From the NCBI GenBank assembly GCA_030158725.1, contig JAOASJ010000008.1, positions 29,968 to 93,967 of the forward strand: a DNA stretch of 64,000 nucleotides, given 5' to 3'. Under the pieces are notes generated by a model, which saw only the letters and a program-made list of their open reading frames with translations, searched no databases and had not been told where the DNA came from. Each line of letters begins with the position of its first letter. The first letter of the stretch is position 1. Source of the DNA: Bacteroidia bacterium (GTDB lineage Bacteria; Bacteroidota; Bacteroidia; NS11-12g; UBA955). Below are positions 17,581 through 26,138 of this stretch, one piece after another. Made by a program: the position numbers and the translations under genes.

Positions 17581-18552
17581 TTAAGGATTCACTGCCTTTT
17601 TCTTCTCTTGTTTTTTGAAATACTTTTTAAGCAAGAAACTAGACTTTAAGGCATCCAAATTTTCGTTCAAACCTTTGCTGCTATGCCTTACATTAATCAT
17701 TGATTGTTTTAAATCTGCGGCAAACAAAGTATCCATAAACAATGCTCCGATTGACCCTTCCCCTTTTCGAACATGGCTTGTAATGAATTTTAAGTCACCC
17801 GAAATCTGCGCCATAGTATCGGAGATGTAATGAATTTTCACAATAGTCTGTTTTAGTTGATTGGACATCACCGTATCTGTAATTAGAGCGCCTAAAGTGC
17901 CTTTACCATTTTTAATCGAAGCTATAATTTCACTCAAGTCGCCTGTTATAATGGCTGATTTTTCGCCAGTCTTGCGAATGCTCACAATAGCCGATTTTAA
18001 ATTATCACTGATGCTCGGATCCATTAACAAGGTCCATAGTGTATTAGAATTATTAATTCTTTCAGTAATAATCCTCAAATTCCTAGCAATGGTAGACACA
18101 TCGTCATTGGTTTGCCCAAGCGTCCTCATCATTCCTTCGGTTTCAATTGGCTGTATGGACACCAAAACGTCTCCATCTTCAATACATGCTGACTTCAAGT
18201 GGGCCGAATTGATATTGACCAATTTATTTCCCATTAAGCCATCAGAACCTATGCTAGCAATGGCATTTTTGTAAATGTAATTAACAGAACCTTCTTCAAT
18301 CAACATGGTTACCAAAACTGAAGAATCTGATTGTATCTCAACCTTCTCAACGGTACCAACATCAATGCCCGCAAAACGCACATTGTTGCCTGGCATAAGG
18401 CCGTCTACCGTATGAAAAACGGCGTTAACCTTAATGGTTGAAGAAAAAAGACTTTGCTTGGCGCCTATGAAATACATGGCCACGATTAAAAAAATGGTGC
18501 CAACCAATACAAAAATGCCGAGTCTAATATTTTTACTGTTATCGTTTCCCAT
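17581..18552 (-). CDS. mlaD: MCE/MlaD family lipid-transport substrate-binding protein
   Basis: Inner-membrane-anchored periplasmic protein of 323 aa. One N-terminal helix (about 11-31, LGIFVLVGTIFLIVAMYFIGA) is followed by a single MCE domain (about 38-118; VFHTVDGLMPGNNVRFAGIDVGTV) and a long helical C-terminal part. MCE proteins form hexameric rings that pass phospholipids between the membranes with the MlaE permease and MlaF ATPase. It is the third gene of the mlaE-mlaF-mlaD operon, 2 nt after mlaF. The direction of lipid transport is not settled for this phylum. Confidence 0.88.
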   Translation of the reverse strand: MGNDNSKNIRLGIFVLVGTIFLIVAMYFIGAKQSLFSSTIKVNAVFHTVDGLMPGNNVRFAGIDVGTVEKVEIQSDSSVLVTMLIEEGSVNYIYKNAIASIGSDGLMGNKLVNINSAHLKSACIEDGDVLVSIQPIETEGMMRTLGQTNDDVSTIARNLRIITERINNSNTLWTLLMDPSISDNLKSAIVSIRKTGEKSAIITGDLSEIIASIKNGKGTLGALITDTVMSNQLKQTIVKIHYISDTMAQISGDLKFITSHVRKGEGSIGALFMDTLFAADLKQSMINVRHSSKGLNENLDALKSSFLLKKYFKKQEKKKAVNP

Positions 18553-18554
18553 AA

Positions 18555-19307
18555 TTATTCAAAAAAATCAAGAACCTTTTGGTCGCCACAAGTGGACAAA
18601 CTGCTGTAATCGCCTTCCATATAAGCCCTGCCATCTATCAACATCACGATTCTATTGGCTACAGCTTTTACACAATGCATGTCGTGAGAAATTATAATAG
18701 ACGATGTTTTATAATCCCTTTGGATTTTGACAATCAAATCGTCTATTTCCCGTCCAGTAATTGGGTCCAAACCAGTAGTAGGCTCGTCGTACAAAATAAT
18801 TTCAGGTTTCAGAATCAAAGTACGCGCAATGGCTATTCTCTTCTTCATCCCACCAGACAATTCAGAAGGCATCATTTTCTCAGTATGAGGCAGACCAACA
18901 CTTTCTAAAGCCTCTTTAACTGCAGCATCAACTTCTTTGTTGCTCATATCTTTCCCATGCCTCCTAAGCGGAAATTCTAAATTTTCACGCACGGTCATTG
19001 AATCGTATAAGGCATTGCTTTGAAACAGAAATCCCATGCGCATACGCAAGGCATCTAGGGCATCTGAATTCAAATCGGAGATATTATAATCTAATACATT
19101 AATCTTTCCTGAATCGGCTGCTAGAAGCCCGATGATACATTTTATAAACACTGACTTCCCTGAACCTGACTTACCCAGGACTACTGCGTTCTCGCCACGC
19201 TTTAGCTTGAAATTAAAATGATTTAAAACCGTATTCGTCCCAAACGATTTGCACAAATCATTGACTTCAATAACATTTTCAATATTTAGTTTTTGATTAA
19301 TCTCCAT
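18555..19307 (-). CDS. mlaF: MlaF-like ABC transporter ATP-binding protein
   Basis: Cytoplasmic ATPase of 250 aa that drives the Mla-type lipid transporter. Walker A GKSGSGKS at about 42-49, signature LSGGMKKR, Walker B IILYDEPTTGLDP and the switch His (IIISHDMHC) are all intact. GMKKR after the signature is typical of the MlaF group. The start codon overlaps the mlaE stop by one base (TAATG), which suggests translational coupling; mlaD follows after 2 nt. Confidence 0.92.
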   Translation of the reverse strand: MEINQKLNIENVIEVNDLCKSFGTNTVLNHFNFKLKRGENAVVLGKSGSGKSVFIKCIIGLLAADSGKINVLDYNISDLNSDALDALRMRMGFLFQSNALYDSMTVRENLEFPLRRHGKDMSNKEVDAAVKEALESVGLPHTEKMMPSELSGGMKKRIAIARTLILKPEIILYDEPTTGLDPITGREIDDLIVKIQRDYKTSSIIISHDMHCVKAVANRIVMLIDGRAYMEGDYSSLSTCGDQKVLDFFE

Positions 19308-20074
19308 TAGGTTAATCCCATTAAATCGGCCAATTGAACCGCAATTAAATCAATTACAAAAACCATTAAAGAAGAGAGCACAACCGCTGAGTTTGCCGAT
19401 TGTCCAACACCTTCCGTTCCCTTGCTAGAATTAAATCCTTTGTAACACCCAATAATTCCAATGGCAAAACCAAAGAAGTACGTCTTTACAAAAGCAGGCA
19501 TAGCATCACTATAGGTTAAAGCATCGAACACTTGGGTCCAATACAATTGCCAACTAACAACGCCTTTAATGTTGGTACCCAAATAAGCGCCATACAAAGA
19601 AATCGCTGCCGCAATAACGGCCAACACCGGTATCATTAAACTAGTAGCCAGAACGCGGGTAACCACTAAATATTTGAAAGGATTGGTTCCTGATACTTCC
19701 ATGGCATCAATCTGCTCAGTTACCTTCATTGATCCAAGTTCTGCCCCTATACTTGAGCCAATTTTTCCAGCACAAATAAGGGCTGTAATTACTGGAACAA
19801 TTTCGCGAATCAAGGACACGGAAACCATTTTTGGCAACCATGCTTCTGCACCAAATTCGACCAAGGTTGGACGCGATTGTATGGTGAGTACAAGTCCCAT
19901 AATAAAAGCGGTTAGACCGACAAGACCTAATGATTTGTAACCAATAAAATAGGATTGTCGCAACAATTCCTTCCATTCTTGTTTAGGCTTAAACAAAGCA
20001 CTAAAAAAGCGTGAAGCAAAACGGACGATTTCGCCAGCTTCTATCAAAAAAGCTTTTACTGATAGATTTGCCAT
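19307..20074 (-). CDS. mlaE: MlaE-like ABC transporter permease
   Basis: Inner-membrane permease of 255 aa with five or so hydrophobic segments. The MlaE family core is clear: SYFIGYKSLGLVGLTAFIMG, REIVPVITALICAGKIGSSIGAELGSMKVTEQIDAMEV and GxNPFKYLVVTRV. The GAELG...TEQIDA stretch is the coupling helix region that contacts MlaF. It is the first gene of the operon. A -7 box variant (TAAATTCG, 20081-20088) is 6 nt before the ATG. Upstream lies the G+C-rich non-coding island. Confidence 0.92.
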   Translation of the reverse strand: MANLSVKAFLIEAGEIVRFASRFFSALFKPKQEWKELLRQSYFIGYKSLGLVGLTAFIMGLVLTIQSRPTLVEFGAEAWLPKMVSVSLIREIVPVITALICAGKIGSSIGAELGSMKVTEQIDAMEVSGTNPFKYLVVTRVLATSLMIPVLAVIAAAISLYGAYLGTNIKGVVSWQLYWTQVFDALTYSDAMPAFVKTYFFGFAIGIIGCYKGFNSSKGTEGVGQSANSAVVLSSLMVFVIDLIAVQLADLMGLT

Positions 20075-20080
20075 TACAGG

Positions 20081-20088
20081 CGAATTTA
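20081..20088 (-). promoter_or_regulatory. Possible -7 box variant (TAAATTCG) of mlaE
   Basis: Matches TAnnTTTG except TTCG in place of TTTG, 6 nt before the mlaE ATG. The same variant recurs before polA, the small lipoprotein gene and the small secreted-protein gene. Confidence 0.35.
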
Positions 20089-20159
20089 GTGCTTATTATT
20101 GAAATTCAATCCTATAAGTTTACGAAATAAACATGATTCATCTCAATATTACCTTGAGG

Positions 20160-20350
20160 TGGTGTTTTTTGGCCGCCTTAACTTGCTTTCCGCTATAGGC
20201 CCTGTCTTTGTGGCCTTATTTCGCTAGGCGTATATTGGCTTGCTACCGGTCGCCCCTATACACCTGCAAAATCTTAGCCCACAAATACAGTGCGCTGCCG
20301 CTGCAATCAAGGGCGGAGTTCCGTAAAGCTAGATCGACACGCAATCTAGA
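20160..20350 (-). ncRNA. G+C-rich structured intergenic element, possible RNA or degenerate repeat
   Basis: This fills most of the 302-bp gap between mlaE and purH, and I see no credible ORF in it. A hand count gives 93 G/C in 180 bases (20161-20340), about 52%, clearly above the AT-rich surroundings. Read on the minus strand it can form a nested stem (GUAUA with UAUAC, enclosing GGC with GCC), a second hairpin (AGGCC with GGCCU, 10-nt loop), a CCGC/GCGG stem around a short loop, and CTAGAT/ATCTAG at 20329-20349. Its strand and function are unknown. It resembles, from memory only, short G+C-rich intergenic elements seen in other Bacteroidota. It could be a small RNA, a leader of mlaE, or a decayed mobile repeat. 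Confidence 0.35.
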
Positions 20351-20376
20351 AAACTAAAACATGAAACTATTAAAGA

Positions 20377-21906
20377 TTAGTGTTTAAAATGGCGAATGCC
20401 AGTCAATACCATGGCTTGGCCATTTTTATTGGCTGCATCAATACTCTCTTGGTCTTTAATGCTACCGCCTGGTTGAGCGATTGCAATAACACCAGCTTGA
20501 TGAGAAATATCTACGCAATCAGGGAAAGGGAAAAATGCTTCTGAAGCCATCACAGCACCTTTGGTATCAAAACCAAAAGCAATTGATTTTTTCACCGCCG
20601 ATTCTAATGCATCAATTCTAGAAGTTTGACCACAACCCATACCGATTAACTGCTTGTTTTTTACCAAGGCAATACCATTCGATTTAAGGTGTTTTACTGC
20701 TTTAATAGCAAATTCCAAATCGCTTAACTGCTCTGCAGTCATTTGCTTTTCAGTAACCACTTTGAAATCATTGGCTGATTCTGAACTCCAATCAACTTGT
20801 TGTTCAAGTACACCATTCAACAAACTCTTAAACATGGTTTTATTGTTCACTGCCTTTTTAAGACGGATAATAATTCTATTTTTCTTTTGTTTAAGCACAG
20901 CCAAAGCTTCTTCAGTGTATGAAGGCGCACTTAGGACTTCGAAAAACAAATTGTTGATTTCATTTGCTGTTTCTAAATCTACTTCACGGTTACAAGCCAA
21001 AACACCACCAAATGCAGATGTTGTATCACAAGCATAAGCTGCTTTGTACGCTTCTAAAAGAGTGGCTCTACTTGCTAAACCGCAAGAATTGGTGTGCTTT
21101 ATAATTGCAAAACTAGGTTCTGAAAATTCAGCGATTAAATTTAATGAAGCCTCAACATCCACTAGATTGTTGTAAGACAATTCTCTTCCATTAAGAATTT
21201 CAAAAACTTCGTTTAAATCGCCATGAAAAGTACCAGATTGGTGAGGGTTTTCACCATAACGCAAGGCTTTAGAATCCATTACACTGTGTTTAAATGCAGG
21301 CAATGCTAAGTCTTGGTTGAAGTAATTAAATATAGCAGTATCGTAATGAGAAGAATTCATAAATGCTTTAGCTGCAAAAAGTTTACGGTCGCTAAGTTCT
21401 GTTGAACCACTTTTTTCTACTAAAAGATTTAACAAATCTTGGTATTGATTTCTATTAGAAACGATTAAGGTATCATTGAAATTTTTTGCCGCAGCGCGTA
21501 TCAATGAAATACCGCCAATGTCTATCTTCTCTATAATTTCAGCTTCATCGTTGCTGTTTTTAACCGTATCTTCAAATGGATACAAATCAACTATGACTAA
21601 ATCGATTAAACTAATGCCATGTTGGCTTAGTTCCTGCATGTCCTTTGAGTTGTCTCTGCGGGCTAAAATACCACCAAAAATACTTGGGTGAAGTGTTTTC
21701 ACACGGCCATCTAAAATTTCTGGGAAACCGGTGTATGCTTCAACTGCATTAACGGGCAAACCTAAATCTTGGATAAAACTTAAGGTACCTCCTGTTGAAT
21801 AAATATGAACGCCCAATTGGCATAATTGTCTTACAATTGGTTCTAAATTGTCTTTATGGTAGACAGAAATTAAAGCAGATTTGATTGTTTTTGATTGGCT
21901 TTGCAT
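20377..21906 (-). CDS. purH: Bifunctional AICAR formyltransferase/IMP cyclohydrolase
   Basis: Cytoplasmic enzyme of 509 aa for the last two steps of purine synthesis. The N-terminal IMP cyclohydrolase (about 1-200) shows ALISVYHK, STGGTLSFIQ, GFPEILDGRVKTLHP and DIGGISLIRAAAKN. The C-terminal AICAR formyltransferase has RYGENPHQ, the catalytic IKHTNSCGLA, TSAFGGVLACNR and DCVDISHQAGVIAIAQPGGS. Length is normal. A -7 box lies 7 nt before the ATG. No other purine genes adjoin it. Confidence 0.96.
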   Translation of the reverse strand: MQSQSKTIKSALISVYHKDNLEPIVRQLCQLGVHIYSTGGTLSFIQDLGLPVNAVEAYTGFPEILDGRVKTLHPSIFGGILARRDNSKDMQELSQHGISLIDLVIVDLYPFEDTVKNSNDEAEIIEKIDIGGISLIRAAAKNFNDTLIVSNRNQYQDLLNLLVEKSGSTELSDRKLFAAKAFMNSSHYDTAIFNYFNQDLALPAFKHSVMDSKALRYGENPHQSGTFHGDLNEVFEILNGRELSYNNLVDVEASLNLIAEFSEPSFAIIKHTNSCGLASRATLLEAYKAAYACDTTSAFGGVLACNREVDLETANEINNLFFEVLSAPSYTEEALAVLKQKKNRIIIRLKKAVNNKTMFKSLLNGVLEQQVDWSSESANDFKVVTEKQMTAEQLSDLEFAIKAVKHLKSNGIALVKNKQLIGMGCGQTSRIDALESAVKKSIAFGFDTKGAVMASEAFFPFPDCVDISHQAGVIAIAQPGGSIKDQESIDAANKNGQAMVLTGIRHFKH

Positions 21907-21913
21907 TGCGCCG

Positions 21914-21921
21914 CAAAGGTA
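21914..21921 (-). promoter_or_regulatory. -7 box (TACCTTTG) of purH
   Basis: Exact TAnnTTTG followed by C on the minus strand, 7 nt before the purH ATG. Confidence 0.6.
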
Positions 21922-21980
21922 CGATTTTTATCCTCTTTTATTGTCTACCAATTTTACACAAATAGACAATAAATTAAATC

Positions 21981-24170
21981 CTATTGCAAGACAAGCGATT
22001 TTACTATGACTTTGTCATTTAAAACCAGTTTAACCGTATACAAACCCGTTGCATAAGCGTGGGTGTTTAGTATAATATTATTTTGACCAGCAGAACAATC
22101 TTGGGTCAAGGTTTGCATCAACTGACCATTAACAGAATACAGTTCTATTTTTACAGCCGTTGCTGATTTTAAATTCACTTGAACCGTGCATTGATCCTTG
22201 GCTGGATTTGGGTAAAGTGACAAAGCATCACCAAGAGCATTTACTTGCTTAACGGATACCAAATCCCATAAAGGCACACTGGCTGCATTGACAATTGGTC
22301 GATTAAAAACATCGTTGTCGTCATACTCTTCTACAAACCCAATTAGATTGATGTTTGCAGGAATATGTATGCCTTCATTTTGTCCTATGGCGTCAATTGT
22401 ACTGCAGAATTCTGAGTTATAATCGCTGTTATAAGACACAAAAGAAGCAGGTGGCAAGGTATAAGTGAAGTCGGCAAAATATTCTGAATTGGGCGATACA
22501 AGTTGAGGGATCAAATTTGGAACACCCCAAAGACCTGAAGGATTTGCTTTTTGAACATGTTCGTGCCAATACCCATCAATTACAACGCTTTCATTATACA
22601 TTGGGTGAGAAGTACCACCAGCAGCACCGCCTGGATTGTCTTTGCTGTAGTAATTGTTTTGACTCCAAATAAAAGGATTGGCCATTCCACGAACTTTATC
22701 TTCAGTTACAGCACTGCCTATGCGCATAACGCCATACCAATAATCAACAAACTTAACGCGCACACGGTAAGAGATTACTCTGGTTTGGGGATTATAGACT
22801 TTGTTTTGAACATAAACTTCAACCGGCGCTTTCACATTCATTCTTGACATTATTTCATCCTTCCAAGTGCTGTTGCTGCCCAACAATACTTTACGGTCAA
22901 TTATAGCATCAGGATAACTGTTTATATATTGACTAAGGAATAAATTGCCGTCATCGTTACTCATGCTGTCATCAAAATGGTAAGAAATTGGAATCACCCT
23001 TCTTCCATATTGTTTGTAAGCTGAGTTTATGATCAAGTTTGCATCTGGGCAATAGCCACACCAAGCTCCAGTGCCTTCTTCAAGAAGAATATTTCTGTCT
23101 GCAAGATTGGTGTTAAAGTTTCTTAAAACTGTTTTGGTGTAATGGCTATTAGCGGCCACACCATCGGTATCGTTGTCAGGATTTGACAACCAAATATTGA
23201 CATCGTTTAAACTCCCCACTGCCCCACTCAACCAAGAAATTGGATGGTTGAAGGCCATACCACCTTCACCATTGGGCAAAAGATTTTGCTGGTCAATTAA
23301 ATATGAAACGGTATCGCCTGCATTAATAGAATAGTTGACAGTATAAGAACGCACAGTGTTTTTCCCCCAGTTGGCCATTTTACCTTTAAAGTTCACAACA
23401 GAATTAAAAGGATATACTTTTTCTACTTTAATGTCTTTAAAGGCTAGGTCGTATTTCGATTGTGTACCATAATGAAATTGGTAAACAATAAAATCATTTA
23501 TATTAAACGAGAATTGGTAAGGCAAAAAAACCAAAGAATCTTTGAATAAAGTCTTAGAGGTATTTCCCGCAGATGCACAACCAATACTACCTTTAGACAG
23601 TTTGTTTCCATAAGGAGAATATACCACATCGAAGCGACCTTCAGGGCCTTCATGCAAAATGATGGCAAAGGCAAAGATTGAAGAATTATTTATTGGTGGA
23701 ATAAGGGGATCGTTGGCCAAACTTGCTCCATAGAATTGAATAATATGGCTTCTGTTAGGTGCTTTACCAACAGTATAAGAATACACTTGGGTTCCAACGC
23801 CCTCATTAGGTGCAGGCAATTTTTGCAATTTCAAATCTTTACCGAAAGCCACTATGCTGTTTTCCGGCAAACTGGTATCAGGTATTTCAGAAGTAGTGGC
23901 ATTGGTATTAAACGTAATATAACCGTTATCAGAAGCTAAATATTTGGTGTATGGTGTGTTATAAAAGTAAAAGTTAAAAGGAATTTGATCTTCGACCGAA
24001 AGCACTTGGTTTGAAGGCTGGTTAAGCAAAATGGTTTTATCGAAATCATACACTTTATCTAAGTAATAGCCTTGAGGAATTGCCCCATCGTTTCTTATAG
24101 CGAAATAAGACTGTCCATAGCCCGTAACAGCACATATCAATGCAAGAAAGTTTAAACTTAAATTCCTCAT
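21981..24170 (-). CDS. Secreted Omp28-like protein with CxxC motif and T9SS sorting domain
   Basis: Exported protein of 729 aa. The ATG at 24170 (MRNLSLNFLALICAVTGYGQ) gives the signal peptide; the frame is open 10 codons further but overlaps the terminator region. The central region (about 360-520) has a thioredoxin-like start EEGTGAWCGYCPDA with Cys371 and Cys374, then a pattern shared with Omp28 proteins (VIPISYHFDDSM, YPDAIIDRK). The N-terminal 350 residues are beta-rich (two-domain sandwich pattern). The last 80 residues (LYPNPAKDQ to KSLVLQ) are a type A T9SS sorting domain. It is the last of four neighbouring genes with this core. A disulfide or adhesion role is unproven. Confidence 0.8.
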   Translation of the reverse strand: MRNLSLNFLALICAVTGYGQSYFAIRNDGAIPQGYYLDKVYDFDKTILLNQPSNQVLSVEDQIPFNFYFYNTPYTKYLASDNGYITFNTNATTSEIPDTSLPENSIVAFGKDLKLQKLPAPNEGVGTQVYSYTVGKAPNRSHIIQFYGASLANDPLIPPINNSSIFAFAIILHEGPEGRFDVVYSPYGNKLSKGSIGCASAGNTSKTLFKDSLVFLPYQFSFNINDFIVYQFHYGTQSKYDLAFKDIKVEKVYPFNSVVNFKGKMANWGKNTVRSYTVNYSINAGDTVSYLIDQQNLLPNGEGGMAFNHPISWLSGAVGSLNDVNIWLSNPDNDTDGVAANSHYTKTVLRNFNTNLADRNILLEEGTGAWCGYCPDANLIINSAYKQYGRRVIPISYHFDDSMSNDDGNLFLSQYINSYPDAIIDRKVLLGSNSTWKDEIMSRMNVKAPVEVYVQNKVYNPQTRVISYRVRVKFVDYWYGVMRIGSAVTEDKVRGMANPFIWSQNNYYSKDNPGGAAGGTSHPMYNESVVIDGYWHEHVQKANPSGLWGVPNLIPQLVSPNSEYFADFTYTLPPASFVSYNSDYNSEFCSTIDAIGQNEGIHIPANINLIGFVEEYDDNDVFNRPIVNAASVPLWDLVSVKQVNALGDALSLYPNPAKDQCTVQVNLKSATAVKIELYSVNGQLMQTLTQDCSAGQNNIILNTHAYATGLYTVKLVLNDKVIVKSLVLQ

Positions 24171-24203
24171 TTGAAAACAATAATAACAATAAAATAGCAA
24201 AAA

Positions 24204-24233
24204 AAAAAGTCCTGAATAAATTCAGGACTTTTT
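24204..24233 (-). terminator. Terminator after the 24253-25059 Omp28-like gene
   Basis: Perfect 13-bp stem (24204-24216 with 24221-24233), TAAA loop. On the minus strand it is followed by a T run from the A-rich stretch at about 24196-24208. The A/T-flanked symmetry may also let it work rightward. Confidence 0.85.
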
Positions 24234-24252
24234 AAAGTTCTTAAACTTTTAA

Positions 24253-25059
24253 TTAGTTTTTATGTAAGTGAGCATTTACGAAATCCCATTGTGTACCGTT
24301 CTTTTTCCAAAGTAAAGTAGCGAATTCAACGTTAGCCATGTTCCAAGCAGCATCTTTAGTGATGGTGATGGTTTGGTCAAATTGAGTACCAGCAGAAATA
24401 GAACCGTTTGTAACTAGAGTACCCCAGTCACCGTTAGCTGAACGCAATACTTTATGGTGAGAAGCGTTAGCTCCACCGTTAGGACCTGATTGGTTAGCGA
24501 TAACTTTATCTTCTAATACGATTACAGAGATATTGTATTCACCTGAAGCAGCTTGGAAGAATTTAGTTCTAGTTTTGAAAACGATGTTGTTTCCTTCAAC
24601 TGTGTATGTCAAACCACTGTTAGCAACAACCGCAGCAGCTTTGTGCTCATTGATTTTTGTTTCGATATTGTTGGTCATCGCTTGCAATGTGGTTGCGTTG
24701 GTCCAAGCATCGAAGAAATTAGCTGAGAAAGTTGGGTAACCAGCTTTAACTGGTAAACGTTTGTCCATTGCAGTTGCAGTAGAGTTAATCAACAATTGAG
24801 CGAATGAGTTTTGGCTGTATGAACCGATACAAACTGCATCAACACCGTGGTGGGCATCAATTAAGCCTGTGAACATTGGCCAACCCCAGTCACCGCAATA
24901 GTAACAGTTGGTACCAGTGAATTTATTGATAATTGATGTGTTTTTTTCTTCTACAACGATTCCTTGATCAGCTGCAGGCGCGTCAGTAGTCTTTTTGCAA
25001 GACACAAATACAACTGATGCAAAAGCAAAAGCTGTAAATAAGATGGCTAATTTTTTCAT
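24253..25059 (-). CDS. Omp28-like lipoprotein with CxxC motif
   Basis: Lipoprotein of 268 aa. The lipobox ends at Cys21 (FVSCKK). A thioredoxin-like opening follows directly, FTGTNCYYCGDWGW, with Cys52 and Cys55, then AVCIGSY and YPTFSANFFDAW. The C-terminal half is beta-rich (EYNISVIVLEDKVIANQSGP, HHKVLRSANGDWG), which is the Omp28 family pattern. It has its own -7 box and terminator, so it is probably a single-gene transcript. Function unknown; a surface or periplasmic redox or binding protein is possible. Confidence 0.82.
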   Translation of the reverse strand: MKKLAILFTAFAFASVVFVSCKKTTDAPAADQGIVVEEKNTSIINKFTGTNCYYCGDWGWPMFTGLIDAHHGVDAVCIGSYSQNSFAQLLINSTATAMDKRLPVKAGYPTFSANFFDAWTNATTLQAMTNNIETKINEHKAAAVVANSGLTYTVEGNNIVFKTRTKFFQAASGEYNISVIVLEDKVIANQSGPNGGANASHHKVLRSANGDWGTLVTNGSISAGTQFDQTITITKDAAWNMANVEFATLLWKKNGTQWDFVNAHLHKN

Positions 25060-25079
25060 TTTATATTTCTTAATTGAAG

Positions 25080-25087
25080 CAAATGTA
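25080..25087 (-). promoter_or_regulatory. -7 box (TACATTTG) of the 24253-25059 Omp28-like gene
   Basis: Exact TAnnTTTG followed by C on the minus strand, 20 nt before the ATG at 25059. Confidence 0.6.
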
Positions 25088-25108
25088 TGAAATAATTATT
25101 AAAAACAA

Positions 25109-25138
25109 AAAAGTCCCGAATATAAATTCGGGACTTTT
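25109..25138 (-). terminator. Terminator after the 25167-26045 Omp28-like gene
   Basis: Perfect 12-bp stem (25109-25120 with 25127-25138), 6-nt loop, followed on the minus strand by a T-rich stretch (plus-strand A run 25101-25112). Confidence 0.85.
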
Positions 25139-25166
25139 ACAATATTTTTACAATTCAAATTATAAG

Positions 25167-26045
25167 TTATTGAACGTCAACTTCAATTGCATTCAATACA
25201 TTGGTTTGACCTTGTGCAACGAATGCCACAACTTTTAAATTATCGATAACAACAGCTCCACCACCTTCAACAGTTGTTCCATGGTAATCAGCTGGAACTG
25301 TATATTTAAATGTCTTACTTACTTTTGTTCCTACAGCTTTAGATCCTGCAATTACTTCACCCCATTGTCCAGTGATAAAATCTCTTACAACGTGGTTTTG
25401 TTCGTAGTTGTTAGCATCTGGAGTACCTCCAATTTGTTTTGAGAATAGGTGGTCTTGCAACAAAACAACGTTTAAATTATTTTGAGCAGTTTCTTCAGAA
25501 GTGTAGTATAAATCAACATTTACAGTTAAAACTCTACTACTTGGATCAAAGGTTGCTTTTGCACCTAAGTTAACTGGAGCTGACATCGCAATAACTTTAC
25601 TTGCTGCTGTTGCCCATGAACCTCTGCTCATTGCATAGCCGCCAGTAATTTGAGGTGTTACTGCAAGATCAGAACACAACATTCTGCTCATAGTTCCTGC
25701 TGGAAAGCCAGCAACTTTTGCTTGGGTTACCAAAGCACTTCCAAAAGCTGTTGTGAAATTAGCCCAACCTGTAGCTGGTGTAGCATAAGAACCGGCATGA
25801 ACTGCCATGATGATAAACTTACCTGGATTTGCATCTAATACCGCTTTTGCTCTTACGTGACCATCTGGGCAATAAGTACATCTAACACCAGTAAAGTCTT
25901 CAAGAACTGCAACTCTGTTTTGAGGTGTTGTAGGAGCTAAAAATTCAACAGTAGTATCTCCTGTTTTTGTTTCTTCTTTTTTGCAGGCAGTGAATAACAT
26001 TGAAAATGCTAAAAACCCCGACAATAAATACGTTATTTTTTTCAT
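25167..26045 (-). CDS. Omp28-like lipoprotein with CxxC motif
   Basis: Lipoprotein of 292 aa. I start at the ATG at 26045 (MKKITYLLSGFLAFSMLFTAC, lipid-accepting Cys21); the open frame continues 29 codons upstream but covers this gene's promoter and the previous gene's terminator. The Omp28-type domain starts LEDFTGVRCTYCPDG (Cys56, Cys59), followed by AVHAGSYATP and a C-terminal beta-rich part with VVLLQDHLFSKQIGGTP and NHVVRDFITGQWGE. The closest relative in the window is the 24253-25059 gene, with the same architecture and size. It is followed by its own terminator. Confidence 0.84.
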   Translation of the reverse strand: MKKITYLLSGFLAFSMLFTACKKEETKTGDTTVEFLAPTTPQNRVAVLEDFTGVRCTYCPDGHVRAKAVLDANPGKFIIMAVHAGSYATPATGWANFTTAFGSALVTQAKVAGFPAGTMSRMLCSDLAVTPQITGGYAMSRGSWATAASKVIAMSAPVNLGAKATFDPSSRVLTVNVDLYYTSEETAQNNLNVVLLQDHLFSKQIGGTPDANNYEQNHVVRDFITGQWGEVIAGSKAVGTKVSKTFKYTVPADYHGTTVEGGGAVVIDNLKVVAFVAQGQTNVLNAIEVDVQ

Positions 26046-26067
26046 AATGATTAATTGATAGATTGAG

Positions 26068-26075
26068 CAAATATA
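26068..26075 (-). promoter_or_regulatory. -7 box (TATATTTG) of the 25167-26045 Omp28-like gene
   Basis: Exact TAnnTTTG followed by C on the minus strand, 22 nt before the ATG at 26045. It rules out the longer start. Confidence 0.6.
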
Positions 26076-26093
26076 AGAAAATTGAAATAAAAA

Positions 26094-26121
26094 AAAAGCC
26101 CGAAATAAATTTCGGGCTTTT
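26094..26121 (-). terminator. Terminator after the 26139-28238 Omp28-like gene
   Basis: Perfect 12-bp stem (26094-26105 with 26110-26121), TAAA loop, T run on the minus strand, starting 18 bp past the stop codon. Confidence 0.88.
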
Positions 26122-26138
26122 AAGAATATCAAATAGGA

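Noticed and set aside
25167..26132. Longer start of the second Omp28-like lipoprotein
   Set aside because: The extension overlaps the promoter box and the terminator of the upstream gene and destroys the lipoprotein signal.
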